From the NCBI GenBank assembly GCA_029851415.1, contig CM056742.1, positions 79,660,748 through 79,724,747 on the forward strand: a DNA stretch of 64,000 nucleotides. Direction: 5' to 3'. The translations under genes and the position numbers were made by a program. The notes beneath the pieces were generated by a model that was not told the DNA's origin, made no database searches, and was given only the letters and a program-made list of their open reading frames with translations. Of the stretch, positions 12,557 through 24,265 are shown in pieces. This DNA is from Eretmocerus hayati. Its lineage: Eukaryota; Arthropoda; Insecta; Hymenoptera; Aphelinidae. How positions within the stretch are numbered: position 1 is the first letter of the stretch; each line of letters starts with the position of its first letter.

Positions 12557-13593
12557 TGTGATGTCCGCGGGAATACCGCGAACATCCGCGAAAGTGTCTT
12601 TGATTGGCTAGAAATGAGATGTATAAAAGATAGTAGATCGCTCAGTTTTTCAAACCAGTCCGTGAACTATCTTATGAGCGTGAGGCAATATCATCGTTGA
12701 AGGACAAAATATGATACTGAAGAATATTGATAATGTGAAATAGTGCGCATGTAAGGTTGAATCGGGGCCCCGAATGAAAGTGTGGATGGGTAATGAAACG
12801 GTTCTTGCGTAAGAATAGTATTGTTACTAATCCAAATATGTAATGTGTGAGTCACTCATAGTATAGACGACGCAAGAATGCTTGAATGCCTCAAAATATC
12901 AAGACACTATTAGATTACCAAATTAACCATGTTCTTCACCGATAATGAATAGACAAATAGATGTGCGTTTGTGATCTCAGATGTTGTACCAAATAGCTCA
13001 ATGTCAAATTTCCCCTCAAAAGTATGGAAGAAAAATCCTCCAATCGACGAATGCCACACCTCAATGGAGTACCCCTAAACATATGGATGTCTGCCTTCGT
13101 AACAAAATTAACAAGGTGTCAGTCCATGATTCGTCGATTAAACCCCCACAAATTTGATGATCCAGCTTGTGGACCTCCAAACAAAGCGTATTTAAGAAAG
13201 GAAGTGAGCTATACTCGCTCTCTTGTTTCCTGACCACCAGTCGCATCGCAATGTCTTATAGTATTTCTTAGCAGATAATTTGTGCAGCAACCCTGTATAC
13301 GATCTCTGATAAGAGGGAAATAAAAGTGAGTTTCAAATGTTCTCAATATTTCTCAAATTCTTTGAATGCTTTTTGAAAACTATATTCGAAAATTTAGTAG
13401 GATGAGCTCAAGAATTAGTATTTTTGAATATGCGCCATTATGTTAATGAATCGATGGTCAACTATGAATCCTGGGTTATTGGAGGAAACTCTAGGCCCAA
13501 AAACCAATTTTTAAATTGAACGGCTAAAGTTTGGGGAGAAAACATCTTCTTTCTGTCGAGACTGTCTTCGCCCCCAAAACCCCGTTCTTCACA
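12557..13593 (+). repeat. 3' LTR of LARD-like element
   Basis: 1037 bp, same termini as 1698-2734. Followed by the target duplication CAAC (13594-13597) and then by copia gag sequence in frame. Confidence 0.95.
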
Positions 13594-13597
13594 CAAC

Positions 13598-16500
13598 CAT
13601 AGAGGTAGAGGTCAACAACGAGGCGGTTATCGCGGCGGTGGCGGTTACTACGCCGGCCCCAATCCTCCTTACGGATACTACAATCATCATCGTGGTTGTG
13701 GAGGAAATACTCCGAATCAACATCAGCAACAGCAACAGTATATGGGCCTCAATACGTTCAATGTAGAAGTGCAGGTAAACATGCTAGTATCGACTTATAG
13801 TGTAGAGACAGATTTCAAAGATGAGTCAGCTCAAAGAATTGATTGGCTTTTGGACAGTGGTTGCACTGATCACGTTATCAATAATGAGGAATATTTTTAC
13901 GAGTTCAAAAATTTGCTAGAGCCAGTAAAAGTAAAAGTTGCTGATGGAAAATTTTTGAGAGCCACAGAAGTAGGAACAGTCCTTAGTAGATTCCCAGTAT
14001 ACAATGAGTTAGTTTTGATCAGAATGACTGATGTATATTTTGTCAAAGAGTTAGACAGAAATTTGATAAGTTACGCCAAAATAACAGATCACAACAAAAT
14101 AGTTTCATTAGGAAATGATTCAAAGATTTATAATAGAGGAAGAGAATTAATAGCAATCGCATGGAAAGAAAATAGGCTTTACAAGATGAATAGTTTCTTT
14201 ATGAAAAAAGAAGTTCAAGTAAATACAGTGAGTAAAATCACTGATAAAGAAAGATGGCATAGGATCCTTGGCCATGTAAATTTCAAATACTTGAATATTT
14301 TGAGCAGGAATGAATTACTTGAAGGAATACCAGAAAACTTAGAAGCAGATTTTTTGAAGTGCAGAACTTGTATTGAGAACAAGATGCATAACACTCCTTT
14401 TTTAAATAACAGAACTAGAGCTAGAGAGATTTTAGAGATTGTGCATTCAGATATGAATGGGCCTCATGCAACTATTGGTATAAATGGAGAGAAATATTTT
14501 GTGAGTTTCATTGATGACTACAGTAAAATAGCCAGAGTCTATGTTATAAAAACTAAAGATGAAGTTTTTGACTGTTTTGTGACCTTTGTGAATGAGGTAG
14601 AGAATTTAACAGGTAAAAAGATAAAAACTTTGAGGTGTGACAATGGGTTAGAGTATTTAAATGGAAGAATCTATGATTTCACAAGAAGCAAAGGTATAGT
14701 AATAAACAAATGTCCACCTTATGTTCATGAATTGAATGGGACTGCAGAGAGATATAACAGATCCATCATGGAGATAGCAAGATGTTTATTAGATGAAGCT
14801 GAACAAGAGAGAAAGTATTGGCCTGAAGTCATTTTGACAGCTGCTTATTTGAAAAATAGAACATTGGCAAACACTTTTGAAAAGAAAACACCTTTTGAAA
14901 TTATGTTTGGTATAAAACCAAATGTGAAACATTTAAGAATGTATGGAAGTAAAGTTTTTGTTAGGATACCAGAGGCTAAAAGAATTTCCAAATGGGACAA
15001 GAAGGCTGAATTAGGAATTTTAATTGGGTACACTAATGTTGGATACAAAGTTTTGATTGATGACCAAATTAGAATTGCTGCCCATACTGATATTGTTGAG
15101 AGTGATACAAATTGTATTGGTCTAAATGAATCAGAAGATGAGCCTCACTCAGATTCTGAAAATTATGATGAAAATTGTTCAGGTGAAAATGAAAGAAGAA
15201 GTGAAAATAGGTCAGCAAATGATGTTCAAGAGTTGAGGAGATCAACTGGGCAAAGGAAGCCAAATTTAGATGAGAATTTCATATATAATAATGTAATCTA
15301 TGTGAATTACTGTAGCGCTGATTTGCCAGCAAATTTTGAGGAGGCGATGAGCTGTCCTGAAGCTGAGTCTTGGAAAGAGGCAACAGATACAGAAATGTCT
15401 TGTTTAGGAAAGAATGGAACTCATGAATATGTTGAATTGCCAGAGAAGGCAAAAGTTTTAGATGTTAAATGGATATTCACAAAGAAACCAGGAAATGTTT
15501 ACAAAGCAAGGTTAGTTGTTTTAGGGTACCAACAAAATGAGATGATTGAAGATATTTATTCACCGGTAGCAAAAATGATGACTTTGAAAATCTTATTATC
15601 TTATTGTTGTCAAAATGGATTTTATATTGAACAAATGGATGTAGAGACAGCTTCTCTAAATGGTAAAGTTACTTCAGAGGTGTATATTAAGCAACCGAAA
15701 GGTTACTCAGATGGTACGAACAGAGTTTGTAAACTTATAAAAGCACTTTACGGATTGAAAGAAAGTTCTAGGAAATGGTATGATTGTTTTGACGAGCTTT
15801 TACAAGAACTAGGCTTCAAGAAGAGCAAATATGATTTCTGTTTGTATTATTTGATTTTGAAGGATGTGACAATTTATATAATAATTTTTGTAGATGATTT
15901 GCTTATTTGCTGTAAGAGCAAGAGTAAAATCAATAGAGTCAAGAACTTGTTGAGTGAAAAATTTAAAATGAAAGATTTGGGTCAGGTAAAAAGTTATTCG
16001 GGAATCAATATTGAGTATGACATAGAATCAGGGAAGATAACTTTAGATCAGGAAAGTTACATTGAATCTATTGGTAGAAAATACAGAATTCAGGATGCTA
16101 AGATATATGAAACACCGATGGAAGAAAATCTTAAATTACACAAAGCTGAGTATGAAATGAATAATATTGGATACAGGAACTTGATAGGTGCTTTGGCATA
16201 TGTAAGTGCTGGAACTAGACCTGATATAAGCTATAGTGTGAACTATTTGAGTAGATTTCAAAATTGTTGTGACGAGACACACTTTAAGTATGCTTTGAGA
16301 GTTTTAAAATATCTCTATAGTACAAAAGACCTGAAGCTGACATTCACCAGAAAAGAGAGTTGGGAAGTGTTAGATTGTTATGTAGATGCTGATTGGACAG
16401 GCGACTCAACAGACAGAAGGTCTACTACTGGTTACGCTTTAAGATTTTATGGTAACGTCATTCATTGGAAATCCAGAAAACAAGGAAGTGTTACAAAAGC

Positions 16501-16831
16501 TTCTACTTATGCTGAATATGTTGCTTTATCAGAAGCATTTAGTGAGATCAAACTTGTAAAAGGAATTTTGGAAATATTTGATTGTAATAATGATGAGCCA
16601 ATAAACGTATATGAAGATAACTCGGGTGCTATAAGTATAGCTAGATTTGGTAATTATACTAAGAATTCTAAGTACATAGAAGTTCACTATCACTTTGTAA
16701 ATGAAGCATACATGGATGGCATAATTGATATGAAGAAGATAAATTCAGAAAATAACATAGCTGACATTTTTACTAAAGCACTTGGGAGAATCAAGTTTCA
16801 GAAATTCAGGAGTTTATTAAATGTGAAATAG
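13598..16831 (+). CDS. pol: copia Gag tail and Pol polyprotein (protease, integrase, RT, RNase H)
   Basis: Open without a stop from the insertion edge at 13598 to 16831. It starts with a Gly/Arg/Gln-rich stretch that finishes Gag; an ATG at 13742 lies inside it. Counting from that ATG: protease DSG at residues 38-40; GAG-pre-integrase zinc finger H173, H178, C207, C210; integrase D237, D300, E336 (D-35-E); reverse transcriptase with QMDVETA near 631 and FVDD at 716-719; RNase H with D882 (VDADW) and E925. The reading frame matches that of 933-1697, so Gag and Pol formed one fused frame before the nested insertion, as in several copia families. Catalytic residues look intact. Acts in virus-like particles and the nucleus to copy and integrate the element. 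Confidence 0.95.
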   Translation, partial: HRGRGQQRGGYRGGGGYYAGPNPPYGYYNHHRGCGGNTPNQHQQQQQYMGLNTFNVEVQVNMLVSTYSVETDFKDESAQRIDWLLDSGCTDHVINNEEYFYEFKNLLEPVKVKVADGKFLRATEVGTVLSRFPVYNELVLIRMTDVYFVKELDRNLISYAKITDHNKIVSLGNDSKIYNRGRELIAIAWKENRLYKMNSFFMKKEVQVNTVSKITDKERWHRILGHVNFKYLNILSRNELLEGIPENLEADFLKCRTCIENKMHNTPFLNNRTRAREILEIVHSDMNGPHATIGINGEKYFVSFIDDYSKIARVYVIKTKDEVFDCFVTFVNEVENLTGKKIKTLRCDNGLEYLNGRIYDFTRSKGIVINKCPPYVHELNGTAERYNRSIMEIARCLLDEAEQERKYWPEVILTAAYLKNRTLANTFEKKTPFEIMFGIKPNVKHLRMYGSKVFVRIPEAKRISKWDKKAELGILIGYTNVGYKVLIDDQIRIAAHTDIVESDTNCIGLNESEDEPHSDSENYDENCSGENERRSENRSANDVQELRRSTGQRKPNLDENFIYNNVIYVNYCSADLPANFEEAMSCPEAESWKEATDTEMSCLGKNGTHEYVELPEKAKVLDVKWIFTKKPGNVYKARLVVLGYQQNEMIEDIYSPVAKMMTLKILLSYCCQNGFYIEQMDVETASLNGKVTSEVYIKQPKGYSDGTNRVCKLIKALYGLKESSRKWYDCFDELLQELGFKKSKYDFCLYYLILKDVTIYIIIFVDDLLICCKSKSKINRVKNLLSEKFKMKDLGQVKSYSGINIEYDIESGKITLDQESYIESIGRKYRIQDAKIYETPMEENLKLHKAEYEMNNIGYRNLIGALAYVSAGTRPDISYSVNYLSRFQNCCDETHFKYALRVLKYLYSTKDLKLTFTRKESWEVLDCYVDADWTGDSTDRRSTTGYALRFYGNVIHWKSRKQGSVTKASTYAEYVALSEAFSEIKLVKGILEIFDCNNDEPINVYEDNSGAISIARFGNYTKNSKYIEVHYHFVNEAYMDGIIDMKKINSENNIADIFTKALGRIKFQKFRSLLNVK

Positions 16832-16876
16832 AGAAACTGAGAAATGATTGTAAGTCAGCTGTAACAGCATGAATGT

Positions 16877-16885
16877 AAGGAGGCG
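16877..16885 (+). other. copia polypurine tract
   Basis: aaggaggcg immediately precedes the 3' LTR. The tract is short and one pyrimidine interrupts its end. Confidence 0.5.
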
Positions 16886-17184
16886 TGTTGAGATATGTGT
16901 ACATTCAACTATGACACTGACATTAGCAGAAGCTATTAGGTAGTAGTGTAAGGAAACTGCTATACCGACTTTGGCGACGGCGCCACGAGATGATGAATAT
17001 GAATATGTGCGAAGGAGAAGCGGTGCGCCCAGTGCGGCAGATCGGAGAAGAACGTTGTAAGAGAAAGATGTATAAGGAAGTGTGGAACTCGGAGCAAGTA
17101 TTGAATAAATATCATTTAGTGAAACAAGTGTTATTGAAATTGAAGTCCACAACGATCCAAGGGTAAATACCTCTTTCCCCAACA
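16886..17184 (+). repeat. copia 3' LTR
   Basis: 299 bp, TGTTGAG...CCCAACA. One base of the left terminus differs from the 5' LTR (A for G at the sixth base). Confidence 0.95.
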
Positions 17185-17189
17185 CATGT

Positions 17190-20100
17190 TTACAGGTAAT
17201 TCGTGTCGGGTCTCGATATTTCTCCAAAAATAAAGGAAACTTAGTGAACAAACCAGTTCCTTAGCTGACTGTATTGTTGTTCAGGTAAATTCCTGAGTGT
17301 TTAGATAGGATCTTGGCTGCCAGTTGGGCTAAATGATCGCACTTTCCTTAATTGGTACTGATAACTGAAGGTCTAAAAATAAGAACAGTGCTAGCTTGTT
17401 GCCATTGTAGGTGGTTTTCTAGAGGGTTGAAATTGCAGGTTTGCCTAGATACTCATGATTACTTTCAGGGCATAGCTGCTGTTGGAGAATATTAAATGAT
17501 GGATGAGACAAAGCGTTGATCCCTAAAGGGAACGTGTTACTTGCTTGAAAACTCTGATGGTTAGTAACGACTATAAGGATCTTCCACCACATTAGTGCTC
17601 AATGATACAACAATAATTTTTTATGGGATCTATTTGTGGTTACTATACGTGAGAGGATGGTGATACAAACGTCTGCAAAATGCTTATCTATCCCGAGAGA
17701 TAGTTGTTTACACATCAATTATCAATTTTATTGACTGATTTGGGATGAATTGAGAAAGTTGTTTCCAGAATCGTGTCAATTAAGGTGTGCGCAAAATTTC
17801 AACTGTCTATCTCTTTTCGGCTTTGAGTAATGGTTAAAGCGAGGGTTTGAAATCTGAAATGTCAATATTCACAAAATTTTTCATTCAAGAGGCCATCAGT
17901 GGTACCTAGATGGTTTTATCGACTTCGTAAATTGTCACTTGACCATCGATTCTCTGCCAGTAATGAATTCTTATAGGAATTACCCAAAACAGCATGGGGA
18001 TGCCTAATGACGATTCCTGGGAGTCGTCTTCAGACCTTTCTAATTCACGACTTGAGCTCAACTAACGTCCAGAAAGGACTATGCGTATCCTCATGGTAAT
18101 CTTACGCTTTTACTACCTTTATTTAATGATTTTCATAGTTATTGATGAGATGAGTAGTTGTTCGCCACGCATAACCATGCCCTAGATCTCTTTACCATCA
18201 ATCCTAACTTCAGCGGACCAACAACAAAATGTGTAATAGAGGTAATCTAAACCTTGAGTGGTATCAATTTTTCTTTATATCTTCAAGGAGGAGAAAATTC
18301 CTCCCAATATTGATCCAGCTCTGATGAAAATTATTGGAGAGAAAATTTTCTGTTATCTATTCATGTTCAGTTCCGAGGTTCTGGACTAAATTCCTCTTAT
18401 TATTTTCAGGGATCCAACAACATCAGTAAGCACTACAATCTATGTTGTTCCCATGGTTCTTAGGGAAACAACAATTCCATTTTTCTTTCTTCAAGACTAA
18501 GGAATCATGAACATTGATCCTGCCAAAATCTCAATAAAGCGTTTGGTATTCGCTAGGTTACGGGTATAAACAGCGTTCTCTCTTTGTGGAGATTGAAACT
18601 CCGGCATGACCAAAGCGCAATTCTGATCTTGTTATTTTTGTGGTTGGTAAAAGGTCTACTAGATATGATCTGATGATCCCAAAGAGTGGTTGTCTGCTTT
18701 CTTATGTTTCTACTAGAATTCGACACGCGCGCAAGCGCGCTGATTGTTCATTCTTGATGGGTTGAAAATCAAAATCGAATAATAGGAAAATATTGAACTC
18801 GCAATAAAATGGGTTCGTTAAGCCAAGCCAAAGCGTTACTAATTCGCCAAGACGCACATGGTGTGTGACATCTTGGAACAGATTTCTGGGAGAAATAAAT
18901 TTACGTCTCAACGTGCTAGTCAAATCACAATTTTCAACTTGACTACTGTTTACATCAACTTCAACTTGTTTTCGTTCTTTAAAAGTTTATATCATTCAAT
19001 GTATAATGTATTTCATGAGACGCCAGTTTATCTTGAGATGTTTTAAAGCTATGGAATTTTCTCCTAATATCTTTCGAAGGATCAGGAATGGACATTGTAA
19101 AAGATGGTTGATACTTGATTGAAATTTCAAAATAAAAAATAAATCAGGTCATCAACAGAGCGTTTGATTCTGAAATTTTTGACTGCAAAAACATACCTGC
19201 TTTATTTCTGATTTGAAAATGATACTGCTTTAGGCGCTTTCTTCATTTTTGCTGATTTTGTCTTGATAATTATTAGTATACATTACATCTACAATTTATA
19301 ACCTTACATTTTTTGTTGATACTCAGGACTATTGATTTTTTTATGAATTTACAAACAACAACAACAACAATCGCGCACCCTGGAAAACAAATACATTTTC
19401 GAGATGCGAGATATCGTAAATTGCGATACTACTACCTTCTCGATCGTACTGCGGATTAATAGAAGGGATAAGAAGTTTCTGAAATTTGGGAATCCCCACT
19501 CTGGGGCCCTATGAATATCTTAAAAGGACAAATAATAGGTGTACTTATTCTTTACGATTATGCTGAATGATGTAGGTTTTTAACCAACGAGCTTTGCTAA
19601 TTATGTCAGTTACACATCAAATACCTCTTTTTTTTCTTTTTGTCACACCTGTGCATTCAGATCAGAGCATCAACGAGGGGTGAATAGAATGCTTGAATGA
19701 GACTGTTAAATTTCAAATTTTTGAGCGATATTCTGAGAAGGATCTTTCTTTTAAGCGCATTAGCCGCCTGCTAACCCACTCTGCTCTTCATGTACATAAA
19801 GTCTTTGAGTTAGGTGTGATTACTGCGCCTCCCGTGGCAGAGCTTATCATTACTTTACGACTTTCTGTTTTTTTTTGTCAGCTGATTAGAGAGTGCAATG
19901 GGGGCATTGGCTTGTTCGTGTCGGGATTTTCGGGAAAACGTGCCAGAGACGTTGGTTTTCTGTAATCAACAATAAATCTTTTGGAGTGAGTCTTTAAAAG
20001 AGCTGGTGTGTGGTTCTTTCTAAAAGTGGAGAGCCCAAGTGAGTACACTGCGCACCGAGCAACAAGAGCAAGCTACGTATTGAACATCTGAGTTATTGTT

Positions 20101-21583
20101 GTGCTTACTGCTCAAACCAGTGCTAGTTTAGGCTCCTCTCTTTTTTTTGATTTTAAAACTATGAGAATAACAACCCCTTTCTTTTCAATGTAAATTCAGC
20201 AACCTTATCTTTCTTACAAAACTTAAAATGGATGTTGCTGAGAGGTTACTTTTACCAATTGGCACAACTTGGTGGCTGTGAATTCTTTAGTAAGAGACAA
20301 ATTTTTAAATGAAGGTTTGGAACAAGAACAAACCGAAATATGTACAACTCAGACCACAAACTTTCATATTTTGGGTAAGGATTGAAATAAGTATTTCAGA
20401 ATGGCGAGCCTTTTACTTGATGTAGTTTGGGTAATCCGCATGATGATTCTAAGATGATCAGTGGTATAAACTAAATCTGAGTGATATGTCTGACTTGGAG
20501 AATATGATTGTAGTGATCAATTACTGGCCATGGCCCATGCACATCCATGGAGTATGTGGCCTAATTTCAACTAGTGCGTCATGTTCTTTTTAGGAATAGC
20601 AAGGTAATGTTGCTACTCTCATTGATCTTGCTTGACTTTTGTCAGAAGGAGGTGGATCAAGCCCTTCTGAGTTTTTCTGACAATTAAACCCTTGTATGGG
20701 ATGGTCTGAATGGATCTACAGTGGCTAATAACCCAAAGTGTGATAAGAGCTAATCAATTAGTGAGTTTTTGATGGGTCCAAAATTTAAATTGAGGTGGTT
20801 TTAGATGCTGAGTTTGAATTTTGTAGTCTTTAGCGAGGTTGACGTAACTTGGGTGAATCTATGAGGTACAGGGATTTTGAAGGGTAGCGCTTTTCAGGTT
20901 TCTTCGCCAATTTCACTAATGAGACCAGATTTTCTGTGATTCCTGAACTAGGTTTGGAAGAAATGAGTGTGAATGACGTCAAAGTGTAATAGCTTGATTT
21001 GAAATGGTAGCTTGAATGACTCCTAGACAGAAATAACCCGGAATGATGGAAATGGGAAGTTATGAAGTTGTGAAAACCTTTTTGAACATAATTTGGCCTT
21101 TTACTATCAAATTTTTTTTTGACTTTGCAACTAGGTTTTGACTGAATGTTTTTGATTCTAGCAACGTCTGGTCAGTATGAGTAACGGATATTGAATAATT
21201 TAACTGAAATGACCTTTTGATTCAGAAATTATGAACTATATAAGATCTGAACACTGTGAAAATAGAAGAGTTGTTGGATTTAGGAATGGTTTTGATACTG
21301 AAATGGACATGGTTCTCAATATGAACTTGGAATTTAAAAACTTGAGGTGATGCTGCACTAATTTTTGACTGATTTCTGAGAAATAATGAGATTTTGTGGA
21401 CAATGTTCGAGAATGCTTTGCGCTCATTTTTCACAGAACGAGAGTTAAGAGAGATAGCATAAGAATATGATGAAATTGTATACACACGAAAAAAAAATTG
21501 AAGAACCATATATTCCCCAATCCCAATTCTCTGAATTTTCTTGGATATCTAGGAATTGTCGCTGAGCTGATAATTGTAGAGGA
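17190..21583. other. No recognisable gene
   Basis: About 4.4 kb of AT-rich sequence with only short open frames and no recognised motif. A (CAA)n microsatellite lies at 19354-19370. It may be intronic or intergenic; splice-like strings occur but I cannot chain them into exons. Confidence 0.6.
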
Positions 21584-21591
21584 GTTCCCAC

Positions 21592-22331
21592 GGTATCCGA
21601 CCTATTTCACGAATGGTTTTTCACGAATGGCCGTTTTCACGAATGAACTTTTTCACGAATGACTTTTTTACGAAGAGCTAATTTCACGAAAGCGTTTTTC
21701 ACGAATGGCGTTTCACGAATGACCATTTTCACGAATGATTGTTTTCACGGATGATTATATGGGATATGATACGTTCTTTCCCTCGAGAACTGACATCTGA
21801 ACCACGCTGTCGTAACCTTTGTCTTTGCTACTGTTTACAACTAATATCTACACTATTTCATAACCTTATTTTTTGAAAATTCTATTTCTGAGTATATTTT
21901 ATCTGAGAGAAGTGATTGATATATGCGATGGAGCAAAACATTATCCTGATAGGTAGTAAATTGATAATAGATGGATTCATTTACCATAAATCGAGAGATA
22001 AACCAGAGCTGGAGAAAACATATTGGGATTGCACAAGACTACGCAAGAAAGAGTGTCGTGCGAGAGCTATATCAACCCTCGAGATGATGTTTTTTTCATC
22101 TTGGCCAATCAGTTTACCGTAATGTTCAAGATGAAGGTTTGCAGCAACAATATCGAAATCCAAATGATGCAACTTTGAGAACCCAGACACATATGATATT
22201 GGCTTTGGCTTTTGTCCCTGTACCTGATGTACCGCATGTTCTCGGCAAGTTGAAGGTGTCTGTGGTGGCAAATTTGCTATTCGTGAAAAAGGTCGTTCGT
22301 GAAAATCGATTCGTGAAAAAGGACGGGAATC
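21592..22331 (+). mobile_element. Internally deleted MULE (Mutator-like) transposon with FLYWCH domain
   Basis: 740 bp flanked by an 8-bp duplication GTTCCCAC (21584-21591, 22332-22339). The terminal inverted repeats align without gaps over about 35 bp and are built from tandem copies of ttttcacgaatg: about eight on the left (21606-21760) and three reversed on the right (22270-22322). Between them, 21961-22075 codes a FLYWCH zinc-finger start (Y..W-C..C, KTYWDCTRLRKKECRAR). Then 22097-22258 codes a stretch with HLGQSVYRNVQDEGLQQQY and LALAFVPVPDV, typical of the part after the MULE transposase core. The catalytic centre between them is deleted and the two pieces lie in different frames. It is non-autonomous. 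Confidence 0.85.
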
Positions 22332-22386
22332 GTTCCCACAGACACTAACCGAGGTTTGAGAATCCCATTCTTTCAAAGTTACAGTT

Positions 22387-22869
22387 CTAGCAACGGGTAT
22401 TATACTTTCTACGAGTATTTATGCCAGATTTAGGGTTTTTATCGTGAATTTTATATCTAAATGAGGGACTTTGCAACTTCTTGGAGAAATTTGACTGGAC
22501 TAAATTTGACTTGGCATTTTTTTCACTTGGCATGGAAGTTTGCTCATTTCTGATGACAGTATCATCTAGGTATGTGGAAAGTGATTGTGGATGAGAAATT
22601 AAATTCAAGTTCCTAGAGAATTGAGCAGCAAATTTAATTTCTAGAATTGAAGGGAGTTTATGAAATTCATATTGTGAAACTTTTGGAGTTACGAATGGTT
22701 CACCGAGAAGTTTCCGAGCTCCTTCAACGAAATTTTCTGAGCTTTCTACTTTTGTCGACCGATTTTCTGAGATTCGATTTACTTGATTAACTGTATTTAC
22801 AAGAATTTGACGCGCCGGGCACGGTGATTGTTGTGAGTTTGAATTTACGTTTCTAGAAGCTGACTCCAT
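22387..22869 (-). CDS. Hypothetical 160-codon open frame
   Basis: ATG-to-stop frame on the minus strand starting MESASRNVNSNSQQSPCPAR, rich in Ser and Asn, with a basic C-terminus. I recognise no domain, signal peptide or membrane segment. It lies 50 bp beyond the MULE derivative. It could be a single-exon gene, an exon of a longer gene, or chance. Length is the only support. Confidence 0.25.
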   Translation of the reverse strand: MESASRNVNSNSQQSPCPARQILVNTVNQVNRISENRSTKVESSENFVEGARKLLGEPFVTPKVSQYEFHKLPSILEIKFAAQFSRNLNLISHPQSLSTYLDDTVIRNEQTSMPSEKNAKSNLVQSNFSKKLQSPSFRYKIHDKNPKSGINTRRKYNTRC

Positions 22870-23619
22870 TCAAGTAAGTAGAATGTGTTAGTAATATGGA
22901 CTGTTAGTGTGAAAGTATGAAGTAGAGATTTCAAAATCCGACGATTCCGAGAACGATGAAAATGATTTTAAGCTCATTTTCGTATTTTTTTGAGCATTTC
23001 TGTCCAAGTTTTTGGTTTCAAAGTATCCCTCCGGTTAAGCCTCCAGAAAAGAAAAGTGCTTATGTTACATCGGAAGCACTTCAATTTGTAAATGTTTCGA
23101 CGCCGATAAAAGAAAAATTCATTTCGAGTCTGGGAATGACCCCAAGGACTCGGGAAATTTTTGTATAACAAAAAAAATTGGACGTTGAAGTGCTTAAAAA
23201 AAATGTCGCGAAAAGAAAAAGAAGATCCCTAGCTTGCGGCGAGTTATCCACACTTGAGCCTGAAAAGCTCCTCAATGATTGGTTCTGGAGAAATAACTCA
23301 GACAAAACTGTCGAGTATTTTTCCTCCCGCAATTACCTGGAGCTACGTAACCTCAGGTGTGATTACGCGACCCGATGATTTTTGGGCGGAGACTGCATTT
23401 CCCGGAGAGGGAAAGCTCAACAAAAGGGCTAAGTGGCGGGGTAGAATCTTGCCTTGTAATTGGTGTTCATATTCTTTTGTTAGCCCGGGCCTCAACGCCC
23501 AAATGGATTTGACGTCAATAGAAAGGGCGTGGGCCCTATTCATGAGTTTAGAAGAGGGGTTGAATCTCATAGTTTGAGGGCGGCAACATCTTGGAGAGGG
23601 GCTTGGTGGGACGGACAAT

Positions 23620-23760
23620 TTGGTCCCGGCAAGTGGCACCTGTTGCGCTAAAAGTTGGTACTATGGATATTTTGGGTCCTGGTAAGTGGCGCTTACTGCG
23701 CCGAATATCGGTACTAGAAATATCATATGTCCCGACGAGTGGCGCCCTACGGTGCTAAAA
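23620..23760 (+). repeat. Degenerate tandem repeat, three units of about 55 bp
   Basis: Each unit holds gtccyg, aagtggcgc, a gctaaa or gccgaa block and ggtacta. Starts are near 23620, 23676 and 23731. Units are about 70 percent alike. Confidence 0.6.
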
Positions 23761-24171
23761 ATGTTTTCTAAACCAGACAATTCTCTGGTTTATTCATTTT
23801 GTTGAAATTTGCACAATTTAATAATAATGGTATGCGTTCTTGGTCCTCTTCAGTTGTAAAATAACAAAAGCCTCACCATTTCACATATATTATTTTTTTC
23901 TTAACACACACAACACATCATGATATCGACTACATTTGTCGAGTGAATTTGAATATTTTTGCCCTTACAGCTTGAGTTACAGAGGTTGTAAGCGCTGTTA
24001 GGTGCGAGAAAAGAAAACTTAAACTAAGTGATATAATCGCTCGCTCTAATATAATGAGCTTCGTATCAAAAGTTTAATAATATTTAGTCTACTATGGGAA
24101 GATGCTTTGCCGTCAGGAGAGATACTTCAGTATATCTCCTTTAAACAATTTTCTCCTTGTTCGATGGAAAC

Positions 24172-24265
24172 GCGTTGGAACAAAGACGGTTTCGAAACTC
24201 CACAAAGGATCATAAAAAGTGCACTTTCGAATTTAAGGAAGGTTTTCGTCTTTGTTCCAACACGC
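24172..24265. repeat. Hairpin with arms of about 20 bp
   Basis: gcgttggaacaaagacggtt is mirrored by gtctttgttccaacacgc about 55 bp later, with a few mismatches. It may be a small MITE. No target duplication was found. Confidence 0.5.

Larger units (their letters stand above)
1698..13593 (+). mobile_element. Large non-coding LTR retrotransposon (LARD-like), inserted in copia gag
   Basis: Two 1037-bp repeats (1698-2734, 12557-13593) begin TGTGATG and end TTCTTCACA, giving the inverted terminus TGTGA/TCACA. The 4-bp target duplication CAAC lies at 1694-1697 and 13594-13597. The LTRs differ at about 5 positions (about 99.5 percent identical), so insertion is recent and younger than the copia host. 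A primer-binding site follows the 5' LTR and a purine tract precedes the 3' LTR. The 9.8-kb interior has no reverse transcriptase, integrase, protease or gag that I can recognise and no frame above about 150 codons. This is the pattern of a large retrotransposon derivative mobilised in trans. A partner family is not visible here. Confidence 0.9.
435..17184 (+). mobile_element. Ty1/copia LTR retrotransposon, split by a nested LTR element
   Basis: Two 299-bp LTRs (435-733 and 16886-17184) start with TGTTG and end with CCCAACA and bound gag and pol in one orientation. A primer-binding site abuts the 5' LTR and a purine tract precedes the 3' LTR. Flanks are aatgt (430-434) and catgt (17185-17189), a 5-bp target duplication with one mismatch. 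An 11.9-kb LTR element (1698-13593) sits inside gag. Without it the copia is about 4.85 kb, normal for the family. The LTRs differ at about 12 of 299 positions by eye, so the insertion is moderately old. Gag and Pol remain open apart from the insertion. Confidence 0.95.

Noticed and set aside
21981..22376. 131-codon minus-strand frame
   Set aside because: Antisense shadow of the FLYWCH/MULE fragments, running across the element's right end.
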